This document shows positions 38,501-49,980 of a stretch of DNA of 64,000 bases, one piece after another. The stretch is taken from positions 1,426,001 to 1,490,000 of the forward strand of contig NC_133918.1 of assembly GCF_964199755.1 (NCBI RefSeq). The letters run 5' to 3'. A program made the translations under genes and the position numbers. Numbering within the stretch: position 1 is the first letter of the stretch; every line of letters begins with the position of its first letter. The notes under the pieces are model-generated. The model was not told where the DNA came from and searched no databases. It saw only the letters and a list, made by a program, of their open reading frames with translations. This DNA is from Larus michahellis (taxonomy: Eukaryota > Chordata > Aves > Charadriiformes > Laridae).

Positions 38501-41500
38501 TTTGCTTGCATTTGCTGTCTGGAGATGCTTTTCTCAGATGCCACCCTAGATCCTCTTGGTATTTCTCAGTGCAGTCCCTGGCACTGCTCTGCAAACACGG
38601 AAATGGCCTCTTTGGGGCCAAAACTAAATAATTCATCCCTGCGCTCTCGGCACTTCCCAGCGCTAGGCTCTTCCTTACACGTCCATCTTCACCGCTTCGT
38701 CCAGCCCTGTTTGCGCCCTGAGGATCATGGGGACCTGCTACCCGTGGGGTTTGTCTGAGGTGCCGTGATCTCCTATTTGTGCACGTTGTGGCGTGGCATT
38801 TCCCGTGGTGACGCCAACCGCAGAAGCACCCGCTGCGGTGTAGGAAAGTGTCCTGGTGACCCGCAGCGCTGCTTGGGTTGGTTTCTCTCCTGTCCACCGT
38901 TTCTAGCGCTCCTGCAGCTCTTGCTCTCCTTGGGTCAGCCCAGCGCCCTGTGCTTCACAGTGGCTGGAGCTGGGCTGGGTGCTCGAGTGAAGGACGGCGT
39001 TCGTGCCCGTACAGGGAGAGATTCAGCTTGTTTGAGGTTTGTGGAGCATCAACAGCCGGTGGTTGTGCCGTGGGGAGAGGAGGATGAGGAGGGGCAGCTT
39101 TGCTCTGCAGCATTTAGCTGCTCGGCTTGCAGGGCTAGGGGTGTTTCTGGGTCTTGGCTTCCTGAACTCCGGGTACTCTGTCAGAAAATCCCTCCCCACC
39201 TTGGTAAAGGAAATGGGACCGTCCTGCTGGGGCTGCCCATGGAGCTCGGTGGCCTGCAAGGAGGTTTTAATAGATGCCGAGAGAAGGGACGTGATGGTCC
39301 CTCTTCTGAAGCTGCGTTTTTGCTTCGACATATTTCTCAGGGCAGGGACGGGGCTAATCGTGCCGCTGTGAATCAAGGTCATGTTTTTCTTTCTGGCTTA
39401 CATAGCCAGGCAACAGGTCAGCAACGAAAGGAGAGTCAACAGGCGCCTGAGCCTAACAGGCTAACTGTTTGGTGGACGGAAAGGACACGGGATGTTTTGT
39501 AACGCAGCTGGCTTTACACAGCCAAATACTGTTGTTGCTGTGGCTTGCGTCGTCCTGTAGCTGCGAAGCACAGGGGGAACTGTGGCAGGGTCCGCTGGTG
39601 GGTCTGGCAGGTCGCGCTGGTCCTGAACGGTGCTCACCAGAGACCTGGGAACGTGCTGGCTGGAGGCTGCTGGTCCCACCAGTGCTGGTACCGCACTGCG
39701 CTGGTCCCACGTGGCGTGGGGCTGCTGTTGGCTGGCATGTGAGGGCTAATAACAGGGGCTAATAACTCACAGCCATGTATGTTTTGCAACACAAGGTGAG
39801 CGAGCTCTAAAAATCAGTAAAAGCTTGTTTTAAAACACTCATTTATGACCCCCCAGAAAGACTGCAAGGTGCTGAGCATTGCTGGGGCAGCCCCTCATCA
39901 GTCCATTCCTCTTGGTCCCAAGTGGCAGAATGCAGCCCAGCTCCGAGACATACGGAGCAGCAGGTGCTGTGGTGGACTATCTGGGAGACTGCTCTGTTAC
40001 ACTTCGAGCTCTGCTTTTGGTTTCCAGAGGAACTGATGAGGTCCTGGTACCTTTTTCGGCATGCCTTCCTCCTGCGTTCCATCACCTGGGGCTCACCCTT
40101 GTTTCATCGGCACTGCAACACCCAAAGTTGTGATGTCAATGAATCATAGAATGGTTGGGGTTGGAAAGGACCTTAAAGATCATGTAGTTCCAACCCCCCT
40201 GCCCTGGGCAGGGACACCTCCCACCAGCCCAGGTTGCTCCAAGCCCCGTCCAACCTGGCCTTGAACCCCTCCAGGGATGGGGCAGCCACAACTTCCCTCG
40301 GGCAACCTGTTCCAGTGCCTCACCACCCTCACAGGAAAGAATTTCTTCCTGATAGCCAATCCAAATCTCCCCTCCTTCAGTTTGAAACCATTACCCCTTG
40401 TCCTCTCATTATACTCCCTGATCCAGAGTCCCTCCCCATCCTTCCTGTAGGCCCCCTTTAGGGACTGGAAGGGGCTGGAAGGTCTCCGCGGAGCCTTCTC
40501 TTCTGCAGGCTGAACAACGCCAGCTCTCTCAGCCTGTCCTCACAGCAGAGGGGCTCCAGCCCTCTGATCATCTTTGTGGCCCTCCAAAGGAGCAGTTCCA
40601 ACAGGTCTGTGTCCTTCTTGTGCTGAGGGCTCCAGAGCTGGACACAGCACTCCAGGTGGGGTCTCACCAGCGCGGAGCAGAGGGGCAGAATCACCTCCCT
40701 CGCCCTGCTGGCCACGCTTCTTTTGATGCGGCGCAGGATGCGGTTGGCTTTCTGGGCTGCCAGCGCACATTGCTGGCTCATGTTGAGCTTCTCGTCCACC
40801 AGCACCCCAATGGTGATGATACTTATCATCATGGGTTCAGGTCCTTCCACAGCCCTGCTGATCCCAATAGAAAGAACATCTGGGAAAGCCTCAGGATCGT
40901 GCTAGTGAACAAAGGAATATTCCTGGAATAACTTCTTGTCGCACAAGCAGGGAGAGGTGGTTTCCAACAGGGTGCTCTGGGACCCAGCTTATAGCCGAAG
41001 TGGGCAGCAAGCAGCCAGCTCGTCCTCTTTCCCTTTAGTCTCGCACGTGATTGCAGCATGGAAGCAATTGGTTTTGGATTCGTCCTGGAAGAAGTCCAGG
41101 TTGTGCTTTTGTTGCTTTCCCATGTTTACTTGATAGCTTTCCCTACAAAAATTGTTTAATCTGACTGACCACTTTTTGGATTGTTTGCAAGGCTTATTTT
41201 AAGTCCCGTATGCGCTAACGTGCTGCTGTGCCAGAAACCCTGCGCCCTTAGGGTGGCTTATTGTATTCTTTTTTTACTGTGTCAGTGCATATTGGCACTA
41301 CTTCAAAAGGAAATAAATTTGCTTCCTGCCTTTACATGTTTGGCTCCCATCTTAGGGAGGAAGAAGGAGTTTCAAAGGTCACAAGGAATATAAATAGAAT
41401 AAAGGGCAGTAAAATACCTATCTGCCTGTGGTCCCTGAGATTCTTATTGTACAGGAGACAGGGTGCTCTGGGATTGCTGCTGGAGGGCTGTTGGTCTGGT

Positions 41501-44500
41501 CGGGGTCGTTCAGCATCCCCCCGAGTGCTGTGTAGCTGGGGCAGCCGGGCACACGGCCCTGGGTTCAAATGATGGGGCTGCCAGTGCACTCTTTGTCGGA
41601 GCGGCTTTGCTGTGTAGATGAGTTGCCGTCCACCCGCGCTTCCTCTTAGGGTGGCTCAGGACTGCCTGTGTGGTCCTTATCTTCCCCGTGCAGCTCATCG
41701 CCACTAATCTCCTCGGCAGAGCCGCACAAGGGGTGACTTGCAGGTCTGCCTCCCTTCTCCCAGCTCCTCCTGTCCAAACCACGGTTGTGCCTGCTCTGAA
41801 ATTTCCTTCTGGCTGCCTGGCCATCAAGTCATGCTCAGGAGGGCTTTAAAAATGCTTCCGACTTGTCCTCTGTTATTGCAGGAGTGTTACTTGGTCCCTG
41901 GATCTGTCTGCGCTCTTCAGCTCCCAGCTTGCTCTCCATTTTTACTTGTTCTTCCTCTGTTTGGGTCTCTCAGATGCTTCAGGTCACATCTCTAACATAC
42001 CTTGCTTAGGAGTGCTCCCAGCTGAAATTGCTGGCCGGGCTCTGACCTGCTGCTGCAGCGTCCTCTCCTCCGTTCTTGGCCAGCTGGGTGTCCCATCGCA
42101 GGCGTCTGCAGAGCGTGCTCTGGCCACCCCAGCCACGCTACTGTTCCTTGCCCAGATTTGCCATCTCCCCCTTCTCTTTCCCATTTCAATGAAAGTTGTC
42201 TGCACTTGTCATCCCATCCTCACCCCTCTGCTGTGTCTTCCTGTACATCCCTCGCGTTAGACCACTCTGTAGTTAAACCTGCACTAACTTGTGTGCACCC
42301 TCCGGGCCAACACTTCCCGCCTGCCTTTCTGGCTAGCAGTGTCCTCCGGTGACCTGTGCTCTGTTTGACCAGTGGGGTCTCATTAATTTCTTGCATGCCT
42401 GCCACCACCCCTCTGTATTGCTCTTTGAACTGTGGTTTCCCCTGTAGGGAAGGAGCTTTAGTTCTCAGACAGGTCCCTTTTCATGCTGCTGGTTCAAAAG
42501 TGGGCACCCTGCTCCAAGTCTGGCAGTAGGACATGTCTCCCTGGCCCTGGCTGCCGTAGGGATAGTCCCTTCCCTGCTCTGACTGTGCCTTTTTGATCAT
42601 GTTCTCCAATTTTATTTTTTTTTTCTTCTTTTTTGAGAAAAAAATAGTTCTAAATGAGATCAGTCATCCTCGTGCAGGAAAGAAGGCAGGATCTGGCCGC
42701 CCAGCATATGGAACTGCCAGTAAAAACGGGCTGTAACAACTCTGCGTGTTGGTAGGAACCACAGAACAGCTGCTTGCTAGTCTACAAAAAAAAAAGGAAA
42801 GGAAAGGCTGAAAATAGCATAATGCCAGGAAAACTAGAACAATTGCTGTTGTCAAAGTCAGGCATCTAAAATGAACCCAAACTAGAAGCGAGCTGGGACT
42901 CCTAACGGTAGTGAACGTTTCAAGCTCTCCTGTTGAGGGAAACCTGCCTGCAGCAGAGCTGGCTTCGTTCTGCAACCTGCAAATTTTTGCGAGCTGCAGG
43001 AGAGAAGCCTGTTGGTAACACAGAGCAACGTGCAGTAACCTCCACTGCAATGGGTCAGTTGCTGCCTGGGAGGCAAGAAAGCAAGCCTGAAAATGGGAAG
43101 GAATACACCAGAATCGGCTCGGTCCTGGTCCTGGCAGGTCTCTCCTGCCTGTAAGGTGGTGGCCAGCAGATGGCCACCAGCAGGGGAAAGGTCTTAGGGA
43201 TTTTGCAGTCGTGAAGGTGGAGTTTTCAGCAGCTGTGCCTGTGTGATTGTGCCTCATCCCTTCGTGGTCGCTGTGATCCACTGAGATCTGGGAGAAAGCA
43301 GCGGGGGATCTTCCCCCGGCCAGCCGAGCTCCGTGTCCCTCCTCACCTGACACTCCCGCTGCTTTCTCTTTAGAAACAGTCAGAGGCTTTCTCTGTGAGA
43401 AAGACGCAGATTTGGGCAGAGGTTGTTCCGTCAAAGAAAATGGGTCTGTGTTACCTTCCTCTGCCAGGGCCAGCCCAACACCGCGGCCCCTGGGCTGCTG
43501 TCCTGCTTTGTCTGCTCAGGTGCAAAGCTTTCCGCTGGTTATTCCCTTTCAATTTTTTTTTTCTCCAGTCTTTTGGTTTCTTAGTCGCTGAAGTGGTATG
43601 CTTTTTTTCCTTCTCTGTCACCATCTCGGTGAAAACACTGGGTGCACGGGTGTTTGCATTGCCCACCGGCTGGGCGCCGGGCTCGCTCACGCCCCGAGGA
43701 CCCTCGCGAGCGCTCCTTCTGCAGGGCTGTCGGGTACAGTCTCTCGGGTGGACCTGGGCATTTCAGATTTGATTTAAAGGGGGAGCAAAACTCTAAAATG
43801 CCACGATTCTCCACAAGGAACCAGAGGGCTGGATTTGGGACGGCTGCCCTTAAGGCTTGGCCTGGCCACAGACTCCACTGCCCCAGTTTCCGATAAGCCC
43901 CTACACCAGTTGCAGAGTCCTGGGTATGTTTCTATTGAAGCTCAATCCAAGACCTGACAGATCTTTACTAAGCCAGGCTTTAGTGAACCGACCTCCATCT
44001 CTCTGCTAGCTGCGGCCTGCTCCTCGCTGCTCCACGGGAGAGCCCAGGCAGCTCCTGTGTTTACCGCTGCCTTCCCCTGCACGTATTCTTCAGTTTTCCT
44101 TTTCCCTCGTTGGTTGTTAAAAACGTACTCGATGCTCTCTGTTTGCGTGAGTTAAGTGTGTGCTCCGAGGTATGTGCGGACTGCAGAGAGCATGTGAGAG
44201 CTCCTCAGCATAGCAGTCCTGTTTCGCTAGCGCTCTGCGTGCCACTGACTGATGCCCTTTCTCCCTTCCTTCCTGCAGTGGCTGAAGGATCCCGGTCCCC
44301 GCAATGAGAAGAGGACCCTTTTCTGCGACATGGTGTGTTTCCTGTTCATTACTCCCCTGGCGGCGATCTCTGGCTGGCTGTGTCTGCGCGGAGCCCAGGA
44401 TCATTTGCAGTTCAACAGCCGACTGGAGGCCATCGGACTCATAGCACTAACTATAGCACTTTTCACAATTTACGTCCTTTGGACGCTGGTAAGTGTCTGC

Positions 44501-47168
44501 TGCCCAGAGCCTTCTTTCTGTTCAAAAGGGAGAGCGAAACGCTGGGGCGCGCCATGTTGATGCAGCCAGCTGTTTCTGACTCCCCTTGGGAGAAAAACCT
44601 TGGGCTCTTTCCCTTGAACGCCCATTTAATTATCTTCAAATGGGAGCTGCTGAAGTTGTTGCTGAGAATGAGAAACCACTTCCTGATCATCTGCTTTCCA
44701 GATTGACGTGGGAGCCGTGTTCCCCGGGGTGCCACGGACCCGGGCGCGGACGTGCCCGAGTGTGGCTGGGGCTGGGTGGGAAGGTCTGGGGCTGGGGACG
44801 GGCAGCGGTCCAACTCTTGTGCCTGTTCCTACGTTCGAGAAGAAACACAAACTTGGTACCTGGGTGGTTGAGGGGAAAAAAAAACATTCGGAAAATGTTT
44901 GACCCCAAAATAATCTGCCACCACGTCCCTCCATGCTTTGTGCCACCCAGCACAGGTGGGCCAGGCCTGAAGGAGGTGCAGACTGGCCACTGGGGGTCTC
45001 TCACAATTAAATGAATTCCTACACAGTGGTTTTAAGATGTTGGTAGCACAGAAGGGTGTGTGCAAGGAACACGCTGGCCCTGGGGAGATCTCTGACTTCT
45101 CTCTTATAGTGGGCTTTTGGACTCGACCCCCGAGCTAAGGCTGGGTAGCCAGCCTGCCCTGGCCCACTGCTGCGGCTGTGCAGCTGCGCCGTCGGGGTTG
45201 GAGGCGCCGGGGATTAGTGGGAACCTGCACTTGACACTGGGCATTGAACCGATCTATGCTGGGAAAGACCTTCCCGCAGATGCCTCGCTTGGCATCTTTT
45301 TGGACGTGCTGCCTTGGGCAGCCAGGAGCTTGCAGCTGGAGCGGGTCCGGAAGAGCAGGAAGGCGAATGTGAGTTTGCTGTGTAGCGCATCCGTGAGCGC
45401 TGCCGGCTGGGAGCCCGCAGGAGCGGCTGGGCTGGGGAGCAGCTCCCGAGCCCTCGGGGCTCCCCCGGCCCCGCTCTCTGCAGGGGCTCCCAGGCCAGGC
45501 ACTTCCCTCTGGTTTCAGTTCTTCCATGTGCTGTTGCTGGGTGGGTTTCTGGGTTTGCATCTTCATTTCAGCTCTCCTGTTCAAAGCCCTCGCTGTGCTC
45601 ATGCCCTTTTCCAGGCGGCTTGCTGGGAAGCACTATTTTGGGAAGGGAAAAAGTGCAGTTGCTGGAGGAGAAATAGCAAGACCCCAAAAAGCTGGCGGTG
45701 GAAACGCCGCGGCCCGTTGTCCTGCCATCTCATGCTCTGATCTCTCTGAGTCTCAGCTTTCCCTGGGGTTAGGACATTCCTCGCAGCTCTCCCAGACGGA
45801 CCGCTAGCTTCCCATTCACCCGCTGTCTCTGAAGACTGTGAGGTGCATTTCCTTCTTGTTTATGGGCAAAAAACCTTATTCCCACTGTTGTCCCTCTACA
45901 ACAGGAAAAAAATGCATAGATCAATGAGCTAAATTACCTCAATGCCATGGCAGAGCTCCATTTCTGGTAGCAGATGTCTGAGACCTATCCAAAAGTAATA
46001 GGAATACTGACTTTTCCTTGTCGGATGTACTTCCTACCTTTACAGAGTATGAAAGCCTGGTTTTGTTGAGTGGCGGACTGGATTCAGTATTTAGTTTTCT
46101 GGCTCACAATTTCTAGGAAAAGAAATTAAAATAAATAGGAGGGAAATACACACTGGTTTTATTCCTTCCTGAAGAAATTCTAGAAACGTTTAGTTTCAAA
46201 GCTAAGGAATCAGCAGGAACCGTGAAGGAAAAAAAAAAAAAAAAAAAAAAAAACAAAACAGCTGCGGTGGTGTTAATGATTGCAAAAGGCCAGGGGAAGG
46301 AGTCCGGCCCGCGGGGGAAGCGCAGCTCCAAGCTCGCCCTTACAGGGCTGCTCCGAAAGCGCAGGGCCGGCTCACGCCTCGGGGCCAGGCTGGTTCAGGT
46401 CCCCTGCAGCTTGTGCGTTCTCTCCCCTCTCCCTCCGGCCGGACAACTCTGCCAGGCATCGGCGTTGTCCGAAAAACTGAGTCCAACCGATGCCCTGTTG
46501 TCGCAGGCCAAGGCGAGACGGCTTTTGCAAAGGGCGGAGAGGGTGCCCCAGGACCTGTGAGATGGTTGGAGGCTGGTTGGGTTCAGCCCTCTGGGGCTGC
46601 TCCTGTTGAAAACCCCTTGTTTCGCCCAGAGGAGGTGCTCGCTTCAGCGCAGCGCTGGGGTGGAGGGGCGCGTTGTGGTCCCTCCTTGACACATCTCACC
46701 GCCTGGTACCCAAAGCAGCTGAGCAAACTCCATCCCTCTGTCCTGCTGCCCCCCTCTGTCTGTGCTGTGCTCAGCCTGGTGTTACCAGGAATTAATTGAT
46801 TCCTCAGCAAAGGCTTGGGACGTGGAGTGTGCCAGAGTGTTTCAGGGTTGGTGCTGTCTCCCTTGGCCGGGGATTGCTGGTGGATTGACAAGGAATATGC
46901 AGAGAGCACGCGGAGGGCGGATGGGTGACTGCTTCTCACCGGCCCTCTGCGGGCTCGGGCACTCGTGACGGGGGTTCAGTAACCAGACCAATGCGTTATC
47001 GCCCACCAGGTTTCGTTCCGCTACCACTGCCAGCTGTACTCGGAGTGGCGAAGGACCAACCAGAAAGTCCGCTTGATGATCCCAGCCTCGCGGAGCCCTC
47101 ACCCCCTGCCCCACTCCCTCCTCTCCGCCAAGCTCCTGAAGAAGACCGCGGATGAAACTACCGTCTGA
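23339..47168 (+). CDS. MARCHF2: MARCHF2, membrane-associated RING-CH E3 ubiquitin ligase (gene span, 4 coding exons)
   Basis: Joined coding exons 23339-23514, 27889-28084, 44279-44488 and 47010-47168 give 246 codons, the length of human MARCHF2, and all splice phases agree. The protein is an E3 ubiquitin ligase of endosomes, ER and plasma membrane that ubiquitinates membrane cargo. Residues 64-109 form the RING-CH (C4HC3) domain with all eight zinc ligands: C64, C67, C80, C82, H90, C93, C106, C109. W97, which contacts the E2 enzyme in this family, is kept. Two hydrophobic helices follow at about 138-158 and 175-197, then a cytosolic tail ending in TTV, a class I PDZ-binding end like the TPV of the human protein. 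RAB11B lies upstream on the same strand, as in human. A CpG-island promoter at 6.5-7.5 kb probably drives it. Confidence 0.95.
24961..25165 (-). mobile_element. Degenerate CR1 fragment
   Basis: Weak but ordered similarity to an inverted CR1 3' end: a diverged terminus (AACAGAATTGTCGAATAATT), then GTCCAGCCTGCTTTC and GATCAGATCGCTCAGAGAC in the expected order. It is much more diverged than the other copies and has no frame. Confidence 0.5.
25650..26800 (+). mobile_element. Ancient CR1/L3-like LINE remnant
   Basis: Several segments match the order of an old CR1/L3 3' half in sense orientation. They are CTTCGGGCCTCTGCTGTCCA followed by a FINDL-like stretch near 25930-25970, AAGGCAAATAAGATGCTAAG near 26285, GCATCTTGAAAACTGTCGCT near 26360, GACTGAATAGCCTAGGACTC near 26480 and a weakened 3' region with GTTGCTGGATGCTGG near 26787. 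Frames are broken throughout. It is clearly older than the other CR1 copies. The limits and exact family are uncertain. Confidence 0.5.
27889..28084 (+). CDS. MARCHF2: MARCHF2 RING-CH exon
   Basis: This 196-base exon sits between acceptor CTCTTTAG (ends 27888) and donor ACAGAG|GTACCG. It completes codon 59 and encodes residues 60-124, which include the whole RING-CH domain. The motif order is [25 protein letters not shown] and YCELC, giving the C4HC3 ligand set. The exon ends in phase 0 after the LTE of the conserved RPRPLTE linker. The open frame can be read upstream to 27449, but a good polypyrimidine tract and the family alignment place the exon start here. Confidence 0.96.
31542..32280 (-). 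mobile_element. CR1 LINE, 5'-truncated
   Basis: About 740 bases of inverted CR1. The - strand frame from about 32280 to 31641 is open and encodes [37 protein letters not shown] and [18 protein letters not shown], all typical of the C-terminal CR1 ORF2 product. The 3' terminus is inverted at 31542 (GAATCACGGAATCACGGAC). It belongs to a different subfamily from the intron 1 trio. A 309-codon frame reaching 32570 includes non-CR1 sequence upstream of the truncation point. Confidence 0.92.
34080..35139 (+). mobile_element. CR1 LINE, about 1.06 kb, frameshifted
   Basis: Sense CR1 starts within the reverse transcriptase (WIRNWL-type segment) and continues through [15 protein letters not shown] and FANDTKL to LDEALSNLI, ending CATTCTATGATTGT at 35139. 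The catalytic motif reads F-A-N-D-D-like with Asn in place of the first catalytic Asp (FANDTKL). A frame break near 34535-34600 and another in the following 200 bases split the ORF. It is dead, but older or more damaged than the copy at 17.5 kb. Confidence 0.92.
36692..37155 (-). mobile_element. CR1 LINE, 5'-truncated
   Basis: About 460 bases of inverted CR1 begin with the duplicated 3' terminus AAATCATAGAATCGTAGAAT and end near CCACCAGGTCCATGTCC. The sequence is close to the copies at 10.5 and 14.5 kb, which end in the same ATGTGTTGGGT terminus. Confidence 0.9.
40141..40811 (-). mobile_element. CR1 LINE, 5'-truncated
   Basis: About 670 bases of inverted CR1 start at GAATCATAGAATGGTTGGGG. 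The - strand encodes [40 protein letters not shown] and [19 protein letters not shown] in order. A frame change is needed towards the 3' end. The element stops inside the LGVLVDEKL segment. Confidence 0.92.
44279..44488 (+). CDS. MARCHF2: MARCHF2 transmembrane exon
   Basis: This 210-base, phase 0-0 exon lies between acceptor TTCCTGCAG (ends 44278) and donor ACGCTG|GTAAGT. It encodes residues 125-194. It starts [13 protein letters not shown], then gives the first membrane helix ([19 protein letters not shown]), a short lumenal loop ([14 protein letters not shown]) and most of the second helix ([19 protein letters not shown]). The two helices form the membrane hairpin with both termini cytosolic, as is known for MARCHF2 and MARCHF3. 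Confidence 0.96.
44489..47009 (+). other. MARCHF2: MARCHF2 intron 4
   Basis: About 2.5 kb of GC-rich intron. The 45117-45740 region is open on both strands but shows no family resemblance. A run of 25 A lies at 46229-46253. No CR1 copy was seen. Confidence 0.6.
46229..46253 (+). repeat. Poly(A) tract, 25 A
   Basis: A homopolymer of 25 A in MARCHF2 intron 4, followed by CAAAACA. No parent retroelement is visible upstream. Confidence 0.95.
47010..47168 (+). CDS. MARCHF2: MARCHF2 terminal coding exon (C-terminal tail)
   Basis: The exon begins after acceptor GCCCACCAG (ends 47009) in phase 0 and ends at TGA 47166-47168, encoding residues 195-246. It finishes the second helix (VSF), then gives [19 protein letters not shown], a conserved juxtamembrane segment. 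The middle of the tail is Ser/Pro rich ([12 protein letters not shown]) and less like the mammalian one. The end is [11 protein letters not shown]. The last three residues fit a class I PDZ ligand, the feature by which MARCHF2 is known to bind DLG1. Confidence 0.94.
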   Translation, partial: VSFRYHCQLYSEWRRTNQKVRLMIPASRSPHPLPHSLLSAKLLKKTADETTV

Positions 47169-47472
47169 GCCCTCCCTCGGCCGCTGCGCCCCGTGGCTGC
47201 TGGGGTGAGGGCAGCCCTTCGGGGCTGGCAGAAGCAAAGAGGGTCAGGCGTCCCCCTGCGTGTGCAGGAAACGCGGCAACTATGGAGGCACTAGAAAGCA
47301 ATCATCCCACCCGAAGGGACTTTGCGGTCAGCATGTACTTTATACTACAGCAAACAGACAGATAATCAACATCTGTCATGTGAAACGGCTCAAAAGAGCC
47401 AGATGGCAGAATATGCCTGTCTGCAGGGACACTTTCCTATAACTAAATACCATACATGGAAAATATCTCCCT

Positions 47473-47500
47473 CTATATATATATATATATATCTATATAT
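47473..47500. repeat. (TA)n microsatellite
   Basis: Alternating TA for about 28 bases, interrupted once by a C. It lies in the proposed MARCHF2 3'UTR. Confidence 0.85.
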
Positions 47501-49014
47501 AATATTATTTTTTAATCGCCGTGCATATTGTGTTTCAGTCTTTTTGCGTTGATGTTCTAAGCTTCAGTATAGAAGCTGGCAGCCTGATCTCATTCAGAGG
47601 TTAAATCTATGCCTTTTCTGCAAATGAGCGTATAAAGAACACTTTTCATCGACCGTTCTTGAAAGTCCCCTTCTCCTTTGCACTAAATTGGTTTTGATAA
47701 TACTGCAGCAGCCTTTCCCATTACTCTTTGGTCTCTTTTTTGGTGTTTCTGTCCTTTCTAGAAAGTTGTGTGTTTTTAATAATTATTATAATCCCAGAAG
47801 GAGTAAAATGACGTAATACCGAATGGAGACATTTTGTATTGTAAAGTACTGTAATTTTGAGAATTTCAAAATATGTTTCAAAATGGGGAAATCTCTTCCT
47901 GTGCAGACGTGATCTCACAACATGCTTTCCTTGGAGATCCTGGCTCATCCCCAGGACTTGGATGCACTCGGCTCAGTATGTCTGGCAAAGGTAGATGGAG
48001 GATCTGCGGGTGGGAAGCGATGGCTCGTACTAGCTAAACGCACCATTGCCTTTTGCTTTTCCAAGATTCAGAAAGGAGCTTTCCTGATCCCAAAGAGAGC
48101 GAGTTGGGAGTCCCTGTTCCCTCGTGTCCGTTCACCACCCTGAGGCTGGACCTCTCGCCCTGTGGGTTACACGTGTACCCTGTGGGACAGGCCGTGCTCG
48201 CCGGCCGCTCGGCGGGACACAGGTGGTCTCGGCTGTCGCCGTGCGCTTGATTTGCACATTCCTCGGCAGCAGCTGGAGGAGCCGCTGCGGTTTGGTTCAT
48301 CCCTGGAAGCGCTGCCTGCCTGTTCCGTGTCCTCTAGTGAAACACCCCAAGTTCGCTGGTTCCCAGAGAACAGGCTCTGGGTCCCTTCTCCTGTGGGGCT
48401 GGCGTTCCTCCTCCTCCTCCTCCTTCATCCACCTGCATTCCCAGCACATCCAGCTAACAGACCCCTCTCTCTCGGGGTGTCCAATCTGCCAAGGGTCTCC
48501 CTGAGTTTGGCTTCAGTCCGTGCCTCTCTGCCGCCTTCCCACCCTGCCAGACGATGCCTGTGCTTGGCGCTGGGCGTTCCTGAGCCCAGCGAGTGGAGCA
48601 GGCCGTAAGGACGCCCTTGGCACTGCCCTGCTGAGTGCTCCAGAGCTGTGTGCAGCTGCTTGGCCTGAGCCTTGGCTCGCTCCGGTGGTGGTGAGGGTGG
48701 ATAGCAGGGAGGAGGCAGGCTCCAAGGTGCCCGTGTCCTGGCAGCGGGTGGTGGGAGTCACACACTGTGTCCCTCCCCTCCTTTGCTGAACCCAAGTGGA
48801 TCAGTCTGATGCCCGGATAGATCGAGACCTATAATTTCTTTAATTCAAAGCACCACGTGCCATTCCTCCTTCTCTCTATCTGCAAAGCAGGATGCTTTTC
48901 CTTATGTGTTCCTTGACCCTAGGCTGGAAGTCCCTGGTGGCACGAGCAGCAGGGGCCGGTGTCCTGTCTCTCCCAGTAGGATTTCTCCAGCCCTGGGCCC
49001 TGCTCTGTGTCTGC

Positions 49015-49039
49015 TCTCCTCCTCCTCCTCCTCCTCCTG
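49015..49039 (+). repeat. (CTC)n microsatellite
   Basis: Eight uninterrupted trinucleotide units of CTC/TCC. It produces polyserine, polyproline or polyglutamate runs in spurious frames. Confidence 0.9.
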
Positions 49040-49980
49040 CCCCAGGGTTCTCGTGCAGCTCGGTGATACCCCAGCACGTCTTGCCGCAGCCAGTCTCTGC
49101 CCAGCTGTGGACACGTCTGAGCCGATGTCTGTTCTGAGCACGAGGGTCTTGATCGATCGCAGGGTGAACGTCTTCTGCCACAGCCAGGCTGTGCATCTCT
49201 GCTCCCTGCTCCCCGCCTGTCTCTTCCCTTCTGCCGGGTACCCGGGGGCACCTTCCCTTTTCCCTGTCGCGCAGGGATGACCCAGCCCCAGCGCTCCTGG
49301 AGGCTTGTAGCGCAGAGAGGCCTCTTCAGCCCGGCTGAATTGTGGTCCCTGTGCAGCAGGAGCATCGCATCCCGCTTCCATGGGATTGTGCAGCGCAGCT
49401 CCCACACAGGCGCTGCCTCCCTCTGCGCACCCCTCCCCGGGGCAGCGAGCACTGCACGGCTGCGCTGCGCCTTCTCCGCGTTACCCCTTCCTTCAGCCCC
49501 TCCCCGGCACAGCCCCTGTCACCAGGGCGTTCCCCGGGAAGAAACATTTGGGGGTTCAGTTTAATGTTCCCAGCCCTGGCTGCCTCTCGGGAGCTGGGTC
49601 TTGCGATGCAGCTAGTTCTGGCAGGCAACGAAGGACGCGCGTTCCCATACCGCGTTTCCCTAGTAAAGTCAGTGTTCCAGTTAGGAAACCCACCGTGGAT
49701 CCAAATATGCAACTGTGAAAGCCAGAAGTCCCTGGCTGGGGGCAGCTGAGGCCTGGCCCTGTGCTGCTGCGTGGCCATGGCTTCGCTCTCAGCTTCGTTG
49801 TCTTTATCGTAGTTGCCAATAATCGGAGTTGTTGCATGTGCCCCCGCAAAACACAGTGGCGACTCTCTGAGTCTTCAGCTCGTGGATGTGGGAAATCAGT
49901 GTCTCTGACCCGCCACGTTCCAGTGTCATGGGGAAACGGGCTGTGCAATTCTGTAAATAAAAGTGAGACAAACTTCGGGC

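Larger units (their letters stand above)
28085..44278 (+). other. MARCHF2: MARCHF2 intron 3
   Basis: This intron of about 16.2 kb splits the RING-CH exon from the transmembrane exon. It carries CR1 copies near 31.5, 34.1, 36.7 and 40.1 kb and a short CpG-rich patch near 31.26-31.48 kb. The stretches 28.1-31.5, 32.3-34.05, 35.15-36.68, 37.2-40.1 and 40.85-44.2 kb contain open frames on both strands but nothing with a recognisable family, domain or matched splice sites. Confidence 0.6.
47169..49980 (+). other. MARCHF2: Probable MARCHF2 3'UTR
   Basis: No canonical AATAAA was found on the + strand between the MARCHF2 stop and 49956-49961, so the 3'UTR may be about 2.8 kb. The first 700 bases are AT-rich (TA repeat at about 47473-47500), the rest GC-rich with a (CTC)n tract near 49015-49039. 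A shorter transcript using a variant signal is possible. Confidence 0.4.

Noticed and set aside
38765-39502. 245-codon + frame in MARCHF2 intron 3
   Set aside because: No domain, signal peptide or splice support; long frames are expected by chance in this stretch.
42664-43434. 256-codon - strand open frame in MARCHF2 intron 3
   Set aside because: It has no recognisable motif or homology, is Ser/Pro-rich and has no splice or promoter context.
45117-45740. 207-codon + frame in MARCHF2 intron 4
   Set aside because: It is GC-rich, open on the opposite strand too, lacks family similarity, and MARCHF2 is complete without it.
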